64,000 nt of DNA, taken from positions 4,342,765 through 4,406,764 of the forward strand of contig OZ025869.1 of the NCBI GenBank assembly GCA_964019415.1, read 5' to 3'. The translations under genes and the position numbers were made by a program. The DNA comes from Ianthella basta. Its lineage: Eukaryota; Porifera; Demospongiae; Verongiida; Ianthellidae. The notes below the pieces were generated by a model, which worked only from the letters and a program-made list of their open reading frames with translations, ran no database searches and was not told where the DNA came from. Positions 1 through 12,492 of this stretch are shown here, piece after piece. Each line of letters begins with the position of its first letter. Position 1 is the first letter of the stretch.

Positions 1-781
1 AGTAGTGACGGCAATTGTGCAAATTAGCCTTCTGCCATGAACGTCCACCTCCCCAGCCTTGTGGATGATGGCAGTGTGGGCTTTGCCCACAAGCCTTCGG
101 GCGGAACAGAGGGCTTCATACCTCAGGTGGTGGTGGGCACCATCGGGGCAGTGGTAAAGATGGTTGATCTCAAGGGCATCGTGGCCATGGCACCTGAATG
201 CCACCAGGTCACCACGCATGCCCTCTCACCAGATAATGGCTGGGGCTCTCATGTACACAAAGTCTCTCAGCCCAGGCATGTGGGTGACTACGAGGTAGCC
301 TCCGTCGCCATCAACTAAGATGATGGCCTGCTCAGGATGGGCGGCTACCTCAAAGTGGTGCCACATGCCAAGTTGGCTGTGGGGGTAGGAAGAGGGATCA
401 CCTGCTGATGGACATGGCAGATGGCCTGGTGAGTCCCAGCTGCCAGCAGCCGGGCATGGGTTGGGATAACTATGGTGGACTCAACACATTGGGTGAAGAG
501 TGCGTGGGTGGAGGGGAGCCAGCATACATCTGTATGCACTGGCAGAAGAAAGATGGTGTGATGTTCGCCAGGCTGTCCCTGGCAAACATACCCATGACCT
601 GTGATGCCTTACACAGCATCCTCACTCCAGCTGCTCCCTGGCCTGGCCGACAAAGAGCATGTGTGCACTCCTCACATCCACAGCTGTACAGGATGGCATC
701 GTAGCATCGGATGGCCAGTTCAGTTATAGCTGGCTCACAGGCAGTTGCATTTGGCAGGTTTGACGGTATATATAGCACCAA
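1..781 (-). pseudogene. Unrecognised broken coding stretch, unit S copy 1
   Basis: On the minus strand two long open stretches have coding-like composition. One (781 to 470) is Cys-rich, with the cluster YSCGCEECTHALC. The other (about 345 down to 1) includes AIILVDGDGGYLVV and HMPGLRDFVYMRAPAIIW. A TGA follows the last motif, and frame changes separate the pieces. The same stop occurs in copy 2, so the break predates the duplication. I do not recognise the family. Confidence 0.35.
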
Positions 782-2456
782 ACCTGGACTTTAATTATGA
801 ATTGCATGACCACACACTGCCAATGCTGGCATAAAAATCACTTATGGATATACATCCTGCTGTGGGCACGCAGGTTTGTACATGGTGAATATCAAGTCAA
901 CTTATTCAAAGGCATAATCACCCCAGGTGGCTATCAAGTGAATCCATTCAAATGGCTTATATGCCCTCTGTATAACATATACTATGTAGTCTATATTTGA
1001 ATGCACATGAAGCCAGTATTATTCACTGTCATTATTAATTTCATTATTCAAAATTGTATTCATGTTTTAATATCAGCAAAATAGTGTTCGTGACAAGTTA
1101 TTGTTTCTAAAGCCATGCATCTTCTTAACTATTTTTCCTAGTAAAGCAACCATCATCAATGAAAGTCTTGGTAATTTGTCATCACAAGCGCTCGCACCAG
1201 CACTGAACAACAGCAGCCTCTTTTAAATCCAATAGACTGATCACTGTAGACTTGCTGCAAAGGTGACAGTTGGCGTGGGAGCTCTGCATCAAACTGGCCT
1301 CGAGTGGCAATCACTAAACGTTGTGCCTGCCTTCTCGGTTAGTGGCAACCCGATCAGCGAACACTGCTATTTCTTCACCTCCCTGTCCACAATCCGCGAA
1401 TCCTCCACTCTGTCTTCAGCCAAAGGAGTATGTGTGCATGGGGTAGTCCCCACTTCTGCCATTCAAAAGAGTACGACCAGCACTGGGGTGACCCAAACAC
1501 TCCTTAGGTCAGCATGCCCATCAACCTGGAAGTCAAGAAAGATAAGTGGCTATAAGATTATGTTGGCACTGTCTACGGAGCTGCATGTGTGTCCCAATTT
1601 ACGTCTTCAGCTTGTGTGCTGTAGCTGTCTGCCCTTAGCTTCTTTCGTTCGGTGTAAATGACTGAGAGACACTGACTCAGTTTTGCGGTGCATGTGTAAC
1701 ACAAACTGCTGCACAGATCTCCTTCCACGTAAGAAGATGTTAAAAGTCATTCTGACGTTGCATCAGCCTGTTTGCATATATGTTCATGGCTGACAGCTAT
1801 ACCACTTTTGCTCTGCGTCTCTCGGAACTGGATGTGGTAAACAATGATAAACTTAACTGAACTGAACACAATGTCTCAGAGAGCAAAGAAGTTTGTGGAG
1901 AGAAGGCACCACATTTTGTCAAGTCACTGGTTTGACATGCTATATACCACAGTCCATGTAGAGAAATGGAGTGTTATGCTGTCATTGTGCCACTGGCATC
2001 CATGCACCGCACTGACCTCCCTCAACAGCGACTCGCCCATCGGATGTATCGGTGTGTTCTGCTTTCCATGTTACACCAGTAATCTCTCCAAGCCAACCAA
2101 GGGTGTAGTCATGCAGCTACTGTTTGGGCTGGAGATACTATGTCAAAGTGGTCACTTCCTTGTGGCTCAGTTTACTATAAATGCTCGCGTATGTGCCTCT
2201 CCCGGTCGTGACCAGGATTGATTGGTGGCTGCAGTGCAGGAGGCCCATCCTTCTACTAGCTCCTCCCCTCAGGGGGCGGGGACACCTCTCCACAGCCACA
2301 AAGAGGGAAGAAGAGGCGAGCTCCCTCTCCTGTGAGATCACCTACCACTTTCTCTATTTCACTGTCCTTCTTCTTAACATACATGTATGAATGTAAGAAT
2401 TAGGTTGAGATAGTATTTGAATGCATGCTGTACACACCCTTACTTCACTTATGTAC

Positions 2457-2555
2457 CTCAGCCTCGTGCCCCTCTTTTGCTTGCTGTAGGTCTGTTTGAT
2501 GGCTCTCCTGTAGCTGCTGTATTTTGGCATAATGCCCCTCTGTCACCTGCTTCAA
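2457..2555 (-). pseudogene. Coiled-coil exon, unit S copy 1
   Basis: A 99-base open segment on the minus strand lies between an acceptor (cacatccag) and a donor (gtacataag). It encodes 33 residues of strongly heptad-like sequence, starting LKQVTEGHYAKIQQLQ and rich in Gln, Glu and His. This looks like one exon of a coiled-coil protein. It is probably part of the same minus-strand gene as the ankyrin exons upstream at 4.2-4.6 kb, although linking exons could not be established. Confidence 0.45.
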
Positions 2556-3134
2556 CTGGATGTGATTTTGGTGTCACTCATGTAAACGTTATTGTCCTTT
2601 TCATGCACATTCATGCATCTTACAACTGGTAAACTTACAGTTTTCAGGCACTTCCACCTTTGCAGTAGTATCGCCAGTGTGAGAAGTATGATAGCCTATT
2701 TTATAATGGTGATTGTATTCAATGCGCATAAATCATTACATTTTGTATTATGTAAAATGCATACTGCTTAGGAAGTTTAACTCACTATTGCTGTAAGCCA
2801 CTCTTTGGTCAGTAATATGCCACAAGTTGCCACCCCAAGGCAGAAGACAGTCTAAATGCTGAAGAATACAGTGTTGTGTGGAGTCGAGTATATGAGCAAA
2901 CTGTTGCACGTAACTCACAAAATACCCGGAGGCCGCACTGTTCCACAGTTCCGTAGCTTTGGCTGTCAGACCTTCCATGCTTGGTACCCTCACTGTCATG
3001 GTAATTGAGCTCTGCAAGATCGCGCCAGCTTGCGCGTGGTCCACGGCACAAAAAGAAAACATTAGATGGATAACAAGTGGAGTGATAATATAGTAGACAA
3101 CTGCACATAACATATATGTATATGTGACATACCA

Positions 3135-3428
3135 TTATATGTACATACAAAGTAATATAATTGGTAAACTACTTTGAGTTAAGTACATACCTGCTGCAAA
3201 GCCAGCCTGTCTGTGTTCAGCCCCGTCCTGCACCTGGCTGCCCCTGTGAAGATCCCTGCCCCTGTGTAAGTCCCTGCCCCTGAGCAGTCCCTGCCCCTGT
3301 GCTGATCCCTGCCCCTGTGCAAGTCCCTGCCCCTGTGCAAGTCCCTGCCCCTGTGCAGATCCCTGCCCTTCCTGCTCTCCCTGTCCCTCTTCATCGTTCT
3401 GCTCGTATTCATCCATAGCAATGTCCAA
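3135..3428 (-). pseudogene. Acidic plus Gly-Gln repeat coding segment, copy 1
   Basis: On the minus strand an acidic lead (MDEYEQNDEEGQGEQEG) is followed by QGQGLA/QGQGSA hexapeptides encoded by an 18-base minisatellite. One 17-base unit shifts the frame, so the repeat reads HRGRDL afterwards. A donor-like CAGCAG|GTATGT lies near 3190. Whether this was ever translated is unclear; the repeat keeps several frames open. Confidence 0.35.
3237..3384. repeat. 18-base minisatellite, unit S copy 1
   Basis: About eight units of cctgcccctgtgcaagtc and variants (ending cagatc, ctgatc, gtaagtc), including one 17-base unit. The matching array is at 13614-13761. Confidence 0.85.
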
Positions 3429-4235
3429 ATTGCGTCGTTCCGTAACAAAGCAAGAATGCAGCCATGTGAACTATTTGCACTAAATGATGCACTACTCCTT
3501 ACAGGATTTTCTGCCATTGTTTGCCTTAACCAGATAACGAAGCAAGTCATTGTTACGGACGCTGGTTAAGCCGATCAGGCAGCGACATTGCAGCATTCGG
3601 TCGAAGGTGTCATTGTGACGGGTCGTGAATATTAGTACAGTAAGATTGTCACGTGATCCCAAAATGTTTTTTGGGTTGTAATACTCGAGCCTAACATAAG
3701 GAAAGATTGTTCCGTCCTTCCCACTCCACTGACAAACATGTGTAATGCTTCTAGCTTGGAACATTTACAGTTGCCAGATTCACCAAGCAGAGAACTTTCA
3801 CCTCTGAAGGAAACAAACAACAATAGCATGGAGTAGTTGTAGTCTTCACGTTGGTTCTCCTTGGGATCAAAGAGCCTATGATTGGGAAGACATGGCTTGA
3901 CAGGTTTGCGAGCTACCGGTGCTCTGCCCGCCCTGTATCTCCTCTAGCTGATAAGTGCATCTCTCTAATCAGGGCACTTGGGTTGGGACTATTCAAAGCT
4001 GTCCTAAAGGTATCCAGAGTTGAGATATCTATGGCACAGTCAGGTAATATCTGAAGGTTAAACTCAAAATCAGTCAGTTGACCATCTTGTTAGGCCACAT
4101 TTCTCTTTCTCTGACATTTGAGGGTTCAATCTGGAACGCACAAACATATGTACATGCTCCTATGAAATGTTTTACAACACTGCCTTGAGTCTACTTGCAT
4201 TGTTCTTTTCCTCAATGCTGCTTCCACTTTCCAAA

Positions 4236-4607
4236 AGATAGGACCTCTGTGTGGCCTGCCAGTGCTGCCAGAGTAAGTGGAGTGTTACCAACCTGTACAT
4301 GAAGTAAACAGAAATCCAATGAGGAATGACACGTCTACTAGAGTACCACACAAGTGTACATGTGCTGATAACATATCTAATCAGAAGTTGTATTACAAAA
4401 CACAGGAGCTAAATTTGAAATGTGAATAAGTACAAATGAAAGCACTGTGAATTTCATTGTGTTACGTTGGAAAGAAACTCTGTTGTAATGTGTGCTCGTA
4501 CAATTTACCTTATCCTTCACATTCACTGGGCATCCCTGCCCAACTATCTCTTGCACTTTGGTTAGGTCTCCTTTTTAGGCTGCATACAGCAACTCCTCCT
4601 CCATCTC
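4236..4607 (-). pseudogene. Ankyrin-repeat gene remnant, two exons, copy 1
   Basis: On the minus strand an exon at 4607-4509 (acceptor gtgcgtacag, donor gtaaattg) encodes an ankyrin repeat. It starts EMEEELLYAA, then a TAA where Lys is expected, then KGDLTKVQEIVGQG and CPVNVKDK. A second exon begins at 4293 after atgtacag and reads VGNTPLTLAALAGHTEVL, the start of the next repeat. The ankyrin consensus (G-TPL-LAA--GH-EVV) is clear. The in-frame stop, shared with copy 2, marks it as a pseudogene older than the duplication. Confidence 0.65.
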
Positions 4608-5961
4608 CTGTACGCACACAGTAACACAGTGAGTGCATGCCTTCACTAAGTGTGGACCCTCTGAGAGGAACTCCACATTACATTGCAATATGAGCCCAAT
4701 ACATTAGACACATAGGCGCAAGTACACTACCAGTACTGACACCCACTGAGTGAGACCACAATGCAGTGGACTTTAATTCTAAGCAAATAATGTGGGTCAC
4801 ATACAGGAAGGTGTGTAGTGCCTGTTGACCTGCCTCTACAATTGTCACTTGCTGTCAAGTGTGATACTATGAACAATGGTACAGTACACCATTGAATTCA
4901 CTTTACACCTGGCACTTAACTAGGTGGTGTTCCACCTACCCACCCATATCCTTACTTGAGAGGCAGCAAGAGTACTCTACTAGTCTAGAACCGATTTAAT
5001 AGGTGGCAGGTGACCTTGCTGTAGTATTGCTTCAAATGATATGAAAAGATGCTGCTACCTACTTCCCAAGTAGACACTGCATCACCAGGTCACTACTTTA
5101 GGTCCTGTCCATTGACAGAACAGCACTATGTCTAACAACTGGCCCCTTTACAATTAACCAAGCTGAGAGACCACCCATACACCAGCAGCAGTAGGGTATT
5201 GTCACTACTTGTAAAGGACAAGCCTCAGTGTGGACTGGCTCAGAACACTTCCTTGTCGCTTCCTGGGCCCTCCTTTGGGAGCCTGTTTCCTCCTCAAATA
5301 GTCCCTCCCCCTCTGACAGTGGCCAGGACTTCATCCCTGAAGGGAGAGGGTTGCATGGGGTCATAGTAATTGTGTGGAAGTGCATGGTATCATTGCACGG
5401 GGTCATGACATAAGGCTTTGAGTTATTCCAGTGCAGCCTAACCCTAACCCTCCGATGACAGCATAGAAGTAAGCATGTTTTAAGTAGTTTATTTTGTTTG
5501 ACATAGGATGAGTTTACTTAAGTGCTATACACACGGTCATTCCTGTCCAGTAAGCAAGATATTATTCTGTTTGGGGCTCATCAGTGTGGCGTATTGATGG
5601 TTGATGGTTGGATGACTGGCTGCTTCTCTATCTACCACAAGTTAAATACTTGTGGTTTCAACAGAAACAGACAAGGCATTGAGGGGGTCACCACCACCTC
5701 TTCACAAGCAGTGTCAATCTCATAACATATGCTGCAGAAAGGGTCTTGTTTGATGGAGTATTGCTCTTTCCAGTTTTCTTTTATATTGCAGTGATATCAT
5801 CCATCCCCGTACATATAGGTAAGCAATATATGATTAGAAGTACGTGTGTTTTAAGCAGTTTGGTGCTATATATATATATATACCGTCGATCCTGCCCGAT
5901 AAGCAAGATAATGTTCTAAGTGCACGTGTGACTCTTGAAGGTGACTGTCAGGAGTGGTAGC

Positions 5962-6345
5962 GCACCACAACCCTGGAGCTGGAGGCTTGTGCTTCAGCAA
6001 AGGCTCTGGTGAAGGCAGCTGAAGCATCAGGCATTGGGTATGAAAGCCCTGCCCGTAAAAGGCACTTGCCAATGGAGGTGGACGTTCCTTGGTGGCTAGA
6101 AGTAGTGACGGCAAATGTGCAAATTAGCCTTCTGCCATGAACATCCACCTCCCCAGCTGTGTGGATGGTGGCAGTGTGGGCTTTACCTACAAGCCTTCGG
6201 GCAGAACAGAGGGCTTCATACCCCAGGTGGTGGTGGGCGCCATCGGGGCAGTGGTAGAGATGGCTGATCTCGAGGGCATCGTGGCCATGGCACCTGAATG
6301 CCACCCACATTCACAGCTGAACAGGATGGCATCATAGCATCGGTT
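5962..6345. repeat. Unit S, third partial copy with internal deletion
   Basis: Bases 5962-6304 match 8230-8572, and 6305-6345 then match about 9039-9080. The roughly 465 bases between are missing. It is more diverged from the other two copies than they are from each other, so it is older. Confidence 0.85.
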
Positions 6346-7079
6346 GTCCCTGGCAGCATTGGCAAGTGCACACCTCCACCATCAATCAGCATGGTCACCT
6401 CAATCTCCTCACTCTCCACCTCCTCATTTTCTTCGTTCTCTTTCTCTACATCTTCCTCCTCCCCATGCATGTTGTGTGGGGTGGGTGGTCTCACTGGGTT
6501 GCTCTGCTGCATGTATTATAGCACAATGCAAGGCATGGATCATCATCAGCCCACAGCAAGTGAAAGTACATACCTAGACTTGTTTTGGCCACCTCCCTCC
6601 TTGCTCGCTTTGGTAGAGGCACATCTCGTCGCAATCCCAGTTCTTGCAGGGGGGGGCAATAATGTGCTGTGCCAACTCCCTGTCTACCTGAGGCAGCAGC
6701 ATGCAAGAACGCTGGCTGCAGGCTGTACAAGGTCTTTATAGGGGCTCTACACCCTGCAGCTCTTGCAAGGTAAAAGCATTGACAACAAGATTTGAGTCAG
6801 TGCCATGTGAAAAATGCAAATTGGTGACAATCTGTAAGAGCATGTTTCCTGCTGTTCTTGCAAGTTTAAACAAGGTTTGCAGGAGACTGGCTCCTTTTCA
6901 GCATAACTAAGCATTTTCTACCAAAGTACTTGCCTGCTTACAGGCTATATGCAGGTAACAAAACACCATAAACAAATGCATCCATGTACGCCAAATACAC
7001 TTACAGGGTGGATGTTAGTGTGTGTGTGTGCGTTTTGCATTTCTTGCAACCTGTCTAAGGTGGCTGGTTATGGCCAGTT
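6346..7079. other. No confident gene; acidic minus-strand open frame
   Basis: Apart from a minus-strand open frame (6512-6216) with a Glu-rich run encoded by ctc/ctt repeats, nothing is recognisable here. The acidic run probably reflects low-complexity DNA rather than a gene. Confidence 0.4.
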
Positions 7080-7600
7080 CAGTTACCGCATAGAGCTGTG
7101 TCATCAGCAAACACGTTAATGTTATTGTAGTAGATGTCACTATTGGTGTCTGTATGATGTTGGCAATGGCTTTAATGACCAGATCACCCATTTTCCCAGA
7201 AAACACCAGGTTGTAGGAATTTCTTAGCCTACACTTGCTGATTTGCATGTGTAAGGAAACTCTGGTAGCCCTCACAATTTTCTTCAAGCCACTCCTCAAC
7301 AACTAGACACCTGAGTGATAGAGTCATGCTGCTACAAAAGTTATGCTTTCCAGAATCTCACTGATGATTCGATTACCCTGTTGGATGTGAGGCCTTATGT
7401 CATAGGCAATGGCTGCAAACAAGTAGTTACTGTCAGGAATAGTAGCCACATGGGCAAAATTCCAAGTGTAAATATTTGTAATTGTAAGTCTTTGGTCATG
7501 ATTGACTTGATCTACTTCACTCACTTCTGGTACTACTTCAGAGTCACACACTATCATGATGATGCTGTCGAGCCATCTCTCCAAGAATGGTCGATGTCAT
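7080..7600 (-). pseudogene. Broken OTU-like cysteine protease domain
   Basis: Minus-strand pieces show the two ends of an OTU fold: an N-terminal block near 7440-7390 (around the LFAAIAYDI motif) and a C-terminal block near 7200-7130 (GDLVIKAIANIIQTPI, matching the 'GD-i-l-AlAn-l---i-' pattern of OTU domains). It is broken and spread over several frames. OTU domains occur in host deubiquitinases and in several kinds of mobile element. Nothing nearby shows which this was. Confidence 0.45.
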
Positions 7601-7991
7601 AGGTTCACAATGGATAGACAGTTTCCACATTCTGGCATGTAGGAAGTACCATGCTATGCTTTTGAGCAGTACGTCTGCCACCACTGCCAGAGAAACACTG
7701 TCAGTTTCTGTTTCGTCTCTTGCAGCATCTCTGAACAGATGTATGTGTAGGTGTATATCCTGCATGGTCTACAGGGTCTACAGGGTCTACACCATCTACA
7801 AGGTCTGTAGTACCTTGATACTATCGCTTTTCTTTTATTAGTAGAACTACTAGATAAAATGGCATGATATACATATTTGGATCCACCCTGTATGAGGGAA
7901 CTACCCTCCAGTGGCATTCATATTCACCTCTCTGTAAAGTTTTAATACCAAACCCCCTACTTGATAGTTCTACAGCCCAACTACTGTTGCA

Positions 7992-8195
7992 GCCCCGACT
8001 CTAGAGATGATATCATCAGAGGATCTCAGCAAATCTTTTTCCCGGCTAGCATGCCATTGTTATCTAGTTGGTATCTTGCGTTTCACTACCTCTAGCATCC
8101 TCGCTATCATCAATGTCATCTTGTTTGCCATATGGATGTATTGTTCTTTGCCTCATTGCCTGCTGCTTGTTCTCTTGTTCCTCTTGTAGGCAAAC
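7992..8195 (-). pseudogene. Possible terminal exon, unrecognised
   Basis: A minus-strand stretch runs open from an acceptor-like tttgcctacaag into an acidic tail (KQDDIDDSEDARGSETQDTN) and a stop near 8092. It ends just before unit S copy 2. It looks like a disordered C-terminus, but no partner exon was identified. Confidence 0.25.
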
Positions 8196-8316
8196 AGCGT
8201 TATTCCCAATGCATCTCTTCTTCATAGGTGCACCACAACCCTGGAGCTGGAGGCTTGTGCTTCAGCAAAGGCTCCGGTGAAGGCAGCTGAAGCATCAGGC
8301 ATTGGGTAGGAAAGCC

Positions 8317-9148
8317 CTACCCGTAAAGGCACTCGCCAATGGAGGTGGACGTTCCTTGGTGGCTAGAAGTAGTGACGGCAATTGTGCAAATTAGCCTTCT
8401 GCCATGAACGTCCACCTCCCCAGCCTTGTGGATGATGGCAGTGTGGGCTTTGCCCACAAGCCTTCGGGCGGAACAGAGGGCTTCATACCTCAGGTGGTGG
8501 TGGGCACCATCGGGGCAGTGGTAAAGATGGTTGATCTCGAGGGCATCGTGGCCATGGCACCTGAATGCCACCAGGTCACCACGCATGCCCTCTCACCAGA
8601 TAATGGCTGGGGCTCTCATGTACACAAAGTCTCTCAGCCCAGGCATGTGGGTGACTACGAGGTAGCCTCCGTCGCCATCAACTAAGATGATGGCCTGCTC
8701 AGGATGGGCGGCTACCTCAAAGTGCTGCCACATGCCAAGTTGGCTGTGGGGGTAGGAAGAGGGATCACCTGCTGATGGACATGGCAGATGGCCTGGTGAG
8801 TCCCAGCTGCCAGCAGCCGGGCATGGGTTGGGGTAACTATGGTGGACTCAACACATTGGGTGAAGAGTGCATGGGTGGAGGGGAGCCAGCATACATCTGT
8901 ATGCACTGGCAGAAGAAAGATGGTGTGATGTTCGCCAGGCTGTCCCTGGCAAACATACCCATGACCTGTGATGCCTTACACAGCATCCTCACTCCAGCTG
9001 CTCCCTGGCCTGGCCGACAAAGAGCATGTGTGCACTCCTCACATCCACAGCTGTACAGGATGGCATCGTAGCATCGGATGGCCAGTTCAGTTATAGCTGG
9101 CTCACAGGCAGCTGCATCTGGCAGGTTTGACGGTATATATAGCACCAA
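8317..9148 (-). pseudogene. Unrecognised broken coding stretch, unit S copy 2
   Basis: Counterpart of the minus-strand stretch at the left edge of the window. It shows the same Cys-rich block at 9148-8837 and the same in-frame TGA after the APAIIW motif, followed by a His-rich segment (CHGHDALE, HCPDGAHHH) ending near 8317. Most differences from copy 1 are single substitutions. Function unknown. Confidence 0.35.
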
Positions 9149-10820
9149 ACCTGGACTTTAATTATGAATTGCATGACCACACACTGCCAATGCTGGCATA
9201 AAAATCACTTATGGATAGACATCCTGCTGTGGGCACGCAGGTGTGTACATGGTGAATATCAAGTCAACTTATTCAAAGGCATAATCACCCCAGGTGGCTA
9301 TCAAGTGAATCCATTCAAATGGCTTATATGCCCTCTGTATAACATATACTATGTAGTCTATATTTGAATGCACATGAAGCCAGTAATATCACTATCATTA
9401 TTAATTTCATTATTCAAAATTGTATTCATGTTTTAATATCAGCAAAATAGTGTTCGTGACAAGTTATTGTTTTCTAAAGCCATGCATCTTCTTAACTATT
9501 TTTCCTAGTAAAGCAACTATCATCAATGAAAGTCTTGGTAATTTGTCATCACAAGCGCTCGCACCAGCACTGAACAACAACAGCCTCTTTTAAATCCAAT
9601 AGACTGATCATTGTAGACTTGCTGCAAAGGTGACAGTTGGCGTGGGAGCTCTGCATCAAACTGGCCTCGAGTGGCAATCACTAAACGTTGTGCCTGCCTT
9701 CTCGGTTAGTGGCAACCCGATCAGCGAACACTGCTATTTCTTCACCTCCCTGTCCACAATCCGCGAATCCTCCACTCTGTCTTCAGCCAAAGGAGTATGT
9801 GTGCATGGGGTAGTCCCCACTTCTGCCATTCAAAAGAGTACGACCAGCACTGGGGTGACCCAAACACTCCTTAGGTCAGCATGCCCATCAACCTGGAAGT
9901 CAAGAAAGATAAGTGGCTATAAGATTATGTTGGCACTGTCTACGGAGCTGCATGTGTGTCCCAATTTACGTCTTCAGCTTGTGTGCTGTAGCTGTCTGCC
10001 CTTAGCTTCTTTCGTTCGGTGTAAATGACTGAGAGACACTGACTCAGTTTTGCGGTGCATGTGTAACACAAACTGCTGCACAGATCTCCTTCCACGTAAA
10101 AAGATGTTAAAAGTCATTCTGACGTTGCATCAGCCTGTTTGCATATATGTTCATGGCTGACAGCTATACCACTTTTGCTCTGCGTCTCTCGGAACTGGAT
10201 GTGGTAAACAATGATAAACTTAACTGAACTGAACACAATGTCTCAGAGAGCAAAGAAGTTTGTGGAGAGAAGGCACCACATTTTGTCAAGTCACTGGTTT
10301 GACATGCTATATACCACAGTCCATGTAGAGAAATGGAGTGTTATGCTGTCATTGTGCCACTGGCATCCATGCACCGCACTGACCTCCCTCAACAGCGACT
10401 CGCCCATCAGATGTATCAGTGTGTTCTGCTTTCCATGTTACACCAGTAATCTCTCCAGGCCAACCAAGGGTGTAGTCATGCAGCTACTGTTTGGGCTGGA
10501 GATACTATGTCAAAGTGGTCACTTCCTTGTGGCTCAGTTTACTATGGATGCTCGCGTATGTGCCTCTCCCGGTCGTGGCCAGGATTGATTGGTGGCTGCA
10601 GTGCAGGAGGCCCATCCTTCTACTAGCTCCTCCCCTCAGGGGGCGGGGACACCTCTCCACAGCCACAAAGAGGGAAGAAGAGGCGAGCTCCCTCTCCTGT
10701 GAGATCACCTACCACTTTCTCTATTTCACTGTCCTTCTTAACATACATGTATGAATGTAAGAATTAGGTTGAGATAGTATTTGAATGCATGCTGTACACA
10801 CCCTTACTTCACTTATGTAC

Positions 10821-10916
10821 CTCAGCCTTGGCCCCTCTTGCTTGCTGTAGGTTTGTTTGATGGCTCTCCTGTAGCTGCTGTATTTTGGCATAATGCCCCT
10901 CTGTCACCTGCTTCAA
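10821..10916 (-). pseudogene. Coiled-coil exon, unit S copy 2
   Basis: Copy of the coiled-coil exon at 2457-2555 with both splice signals kept. It is 96 bases long, so the net difference is exactly one codon and the frame stays open. The C-terminal third has changed (QQARGAKAE against QQAKEGHEAE). Confidence 0.42.
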
Positions 10917-12365
10917 CTGGATGTGATTTTGGTGTCACTCATGTAAACGTTATTGTCCTTTTCATGCACATTCATGCATCTTACAACTGGTAAACTTACA
11001 GTTTTCAGGCACTTCCACCTTTGCAGTAGTATCGCCAGTGTGAGAAGTATGATAGCCTATTTTATAATGGTGATTGTATTCAATGCGCATAAATCATTAC
11101 ATTTTGTATTATGTAAAATGCATACTGCTTAGGAAGTTTAACTCACTATTGCTGTAAGCCACTCTTTGGTCAGTAATATGCCACAAGTTGCCACCCCACG
11201 GCAGAAGATAGTCTAAATGCTGAAGAATACAGTGTTGTGTGGAGTTGAATATATGAGCAAACTGTCGCACGTAACTCACAATACCCGGAGGCCGTGCTGT
11301 TCCACAGTTCCGTAGCTTTGGCTGTCAGACCTTCCATGTTTGGTACCCTCAGTGCCATAGTAATTGAGCTCTGCAAGATCGCGCCAGCTTGCGCGTGGTC
11401 CACGGTCGGATCATAGGTCAGGAGAATTGCCATGGAAATCATTTCCGATCTAAGGAAATTCGTGATGCGTAGTCTCACTACCGTGCTGATCGTTTTCGTT
11501 ACTTCTCCAAAGCTGATGGTTCCCTCAAGCGTTCAGGACTTCGTCCTTTACACCCTGTGTGCTATTCTACTTTGCCATTTGGTGATGAGAGTGCTTTTCA
11601 GCGCTAAAACCCTTGTAGGATACCTCACAGCAGTAAGCACAGTAGCACCTGTAGTTCCTAGTTGGTATAAGTGACGTTGCAAATGCTTGCAGTGCAATGA
11701 TGTGGCTGTAATAATAGTCTTAAATGAGCCCCCCCCCCATTTGTTTCCCCTTCTACTTTCGGTGACAGTTACTAGCCAACAAGCTTTATAACAACAGTGA
11801 TTGTAATGTAATAACAATAGCAGTCATAGTTAAAATACACTCTTGTATATATGTAGGCTGTTGCTGTACTATAGTAGGTTTATGCTATTGTGTAAATGCT
11901 GTTATTGCCGTGTTAATTCCTCTACCACGCACCTTTACCTTCTGCACCCTTTTTGGGCGCCGAAGGCTTAGGAAGATGAAGGCACCCCTATTTTGTTTTC
12001 ACTTTTAGGTATTTGTATGGCTTCATGTTCGTATATATGTATGTATATTTCTGTCATTGCAAATGGCGGCACTCATGTCATTCTTCACAAGCTCTAAATT
12101 GTCTCTAATGGCATTTCACCGTCTTTGAATCGAACAAAATGTGGTCGTGGACACGTGTTAATAGAGTGATACTAATAAAAAGCCTAAGGAATGTCTCTTC
12201 TGCGAGATACAGCTCCAATTATCACTGACGTGCATTGTAAAATGGCCGTGCGCTCGACGCTTTCTGTTTGCTAGACTCAAAATCATCTTTCTTTACATTT
12301 TGCCGTGTATCCAAAGAAGGCAAAGTGTTCCTACAACATGTTTAAGTAATGGTATTGTAGTAGAA

Positions 12366-12417
12366 AGCTTACCTAACTGTTCTCCTGTGAGCTCACAGGA
12401 GAACAGTTAGGTAAGCT
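12366..12417. repeat. 52-base perfect palindrome
   Basis: The 26-base arm agcttacctaactgttctcc... (12366-12391) is followed at once by its exact reverse complement (12392-12417), with no spacer; the centre is gtgagctcac. Matching stops at 12365/12418. Confidence 0.97.
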
Positions 12418-12492
12418 CAGAGAACATTCAGTTAGAACAGCCCCAAATACAACAGAAGTCTAATGACCCATTGGCCAATAATGGCAAACCAG

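Larger units (their letters stand above)
1..5783. repeat. Segmental duplication unit S, copy 1 (left end outside window)
   Basis: This stretch recurs at 8367-15964. The offset is 8367 bases in the left part, 10377 after the block unique to copy 2, and 10181 after a loss of about 196 bases near 15127. Identity is very high, with scattered substitutions and small indels. The match ends at 5783, where copy 1 continues with tatattgcag and copy 2 with cggtacatga. By alignment with copy 2 the unit would begin about 138 bases before the window. Confidence 0.93.

Noticed and set aside
1263-1661. 132-codon plus-strand frame, identical in both S copies (also 9630-10028)
   Set aside because: No motif or splice signals; identity only reflects the recent duplication. 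Pieces on the minus strand look at least as protein-like, so no call was made.
3492-3764. Minus-strand 90-codon frame (and 13869-14141) first taken for a KDZ C-terminal region
   Set aside because: The resemblance was limited to a few aromatic residues; it shares no firm motif with the KDZ gene at 45 kb.
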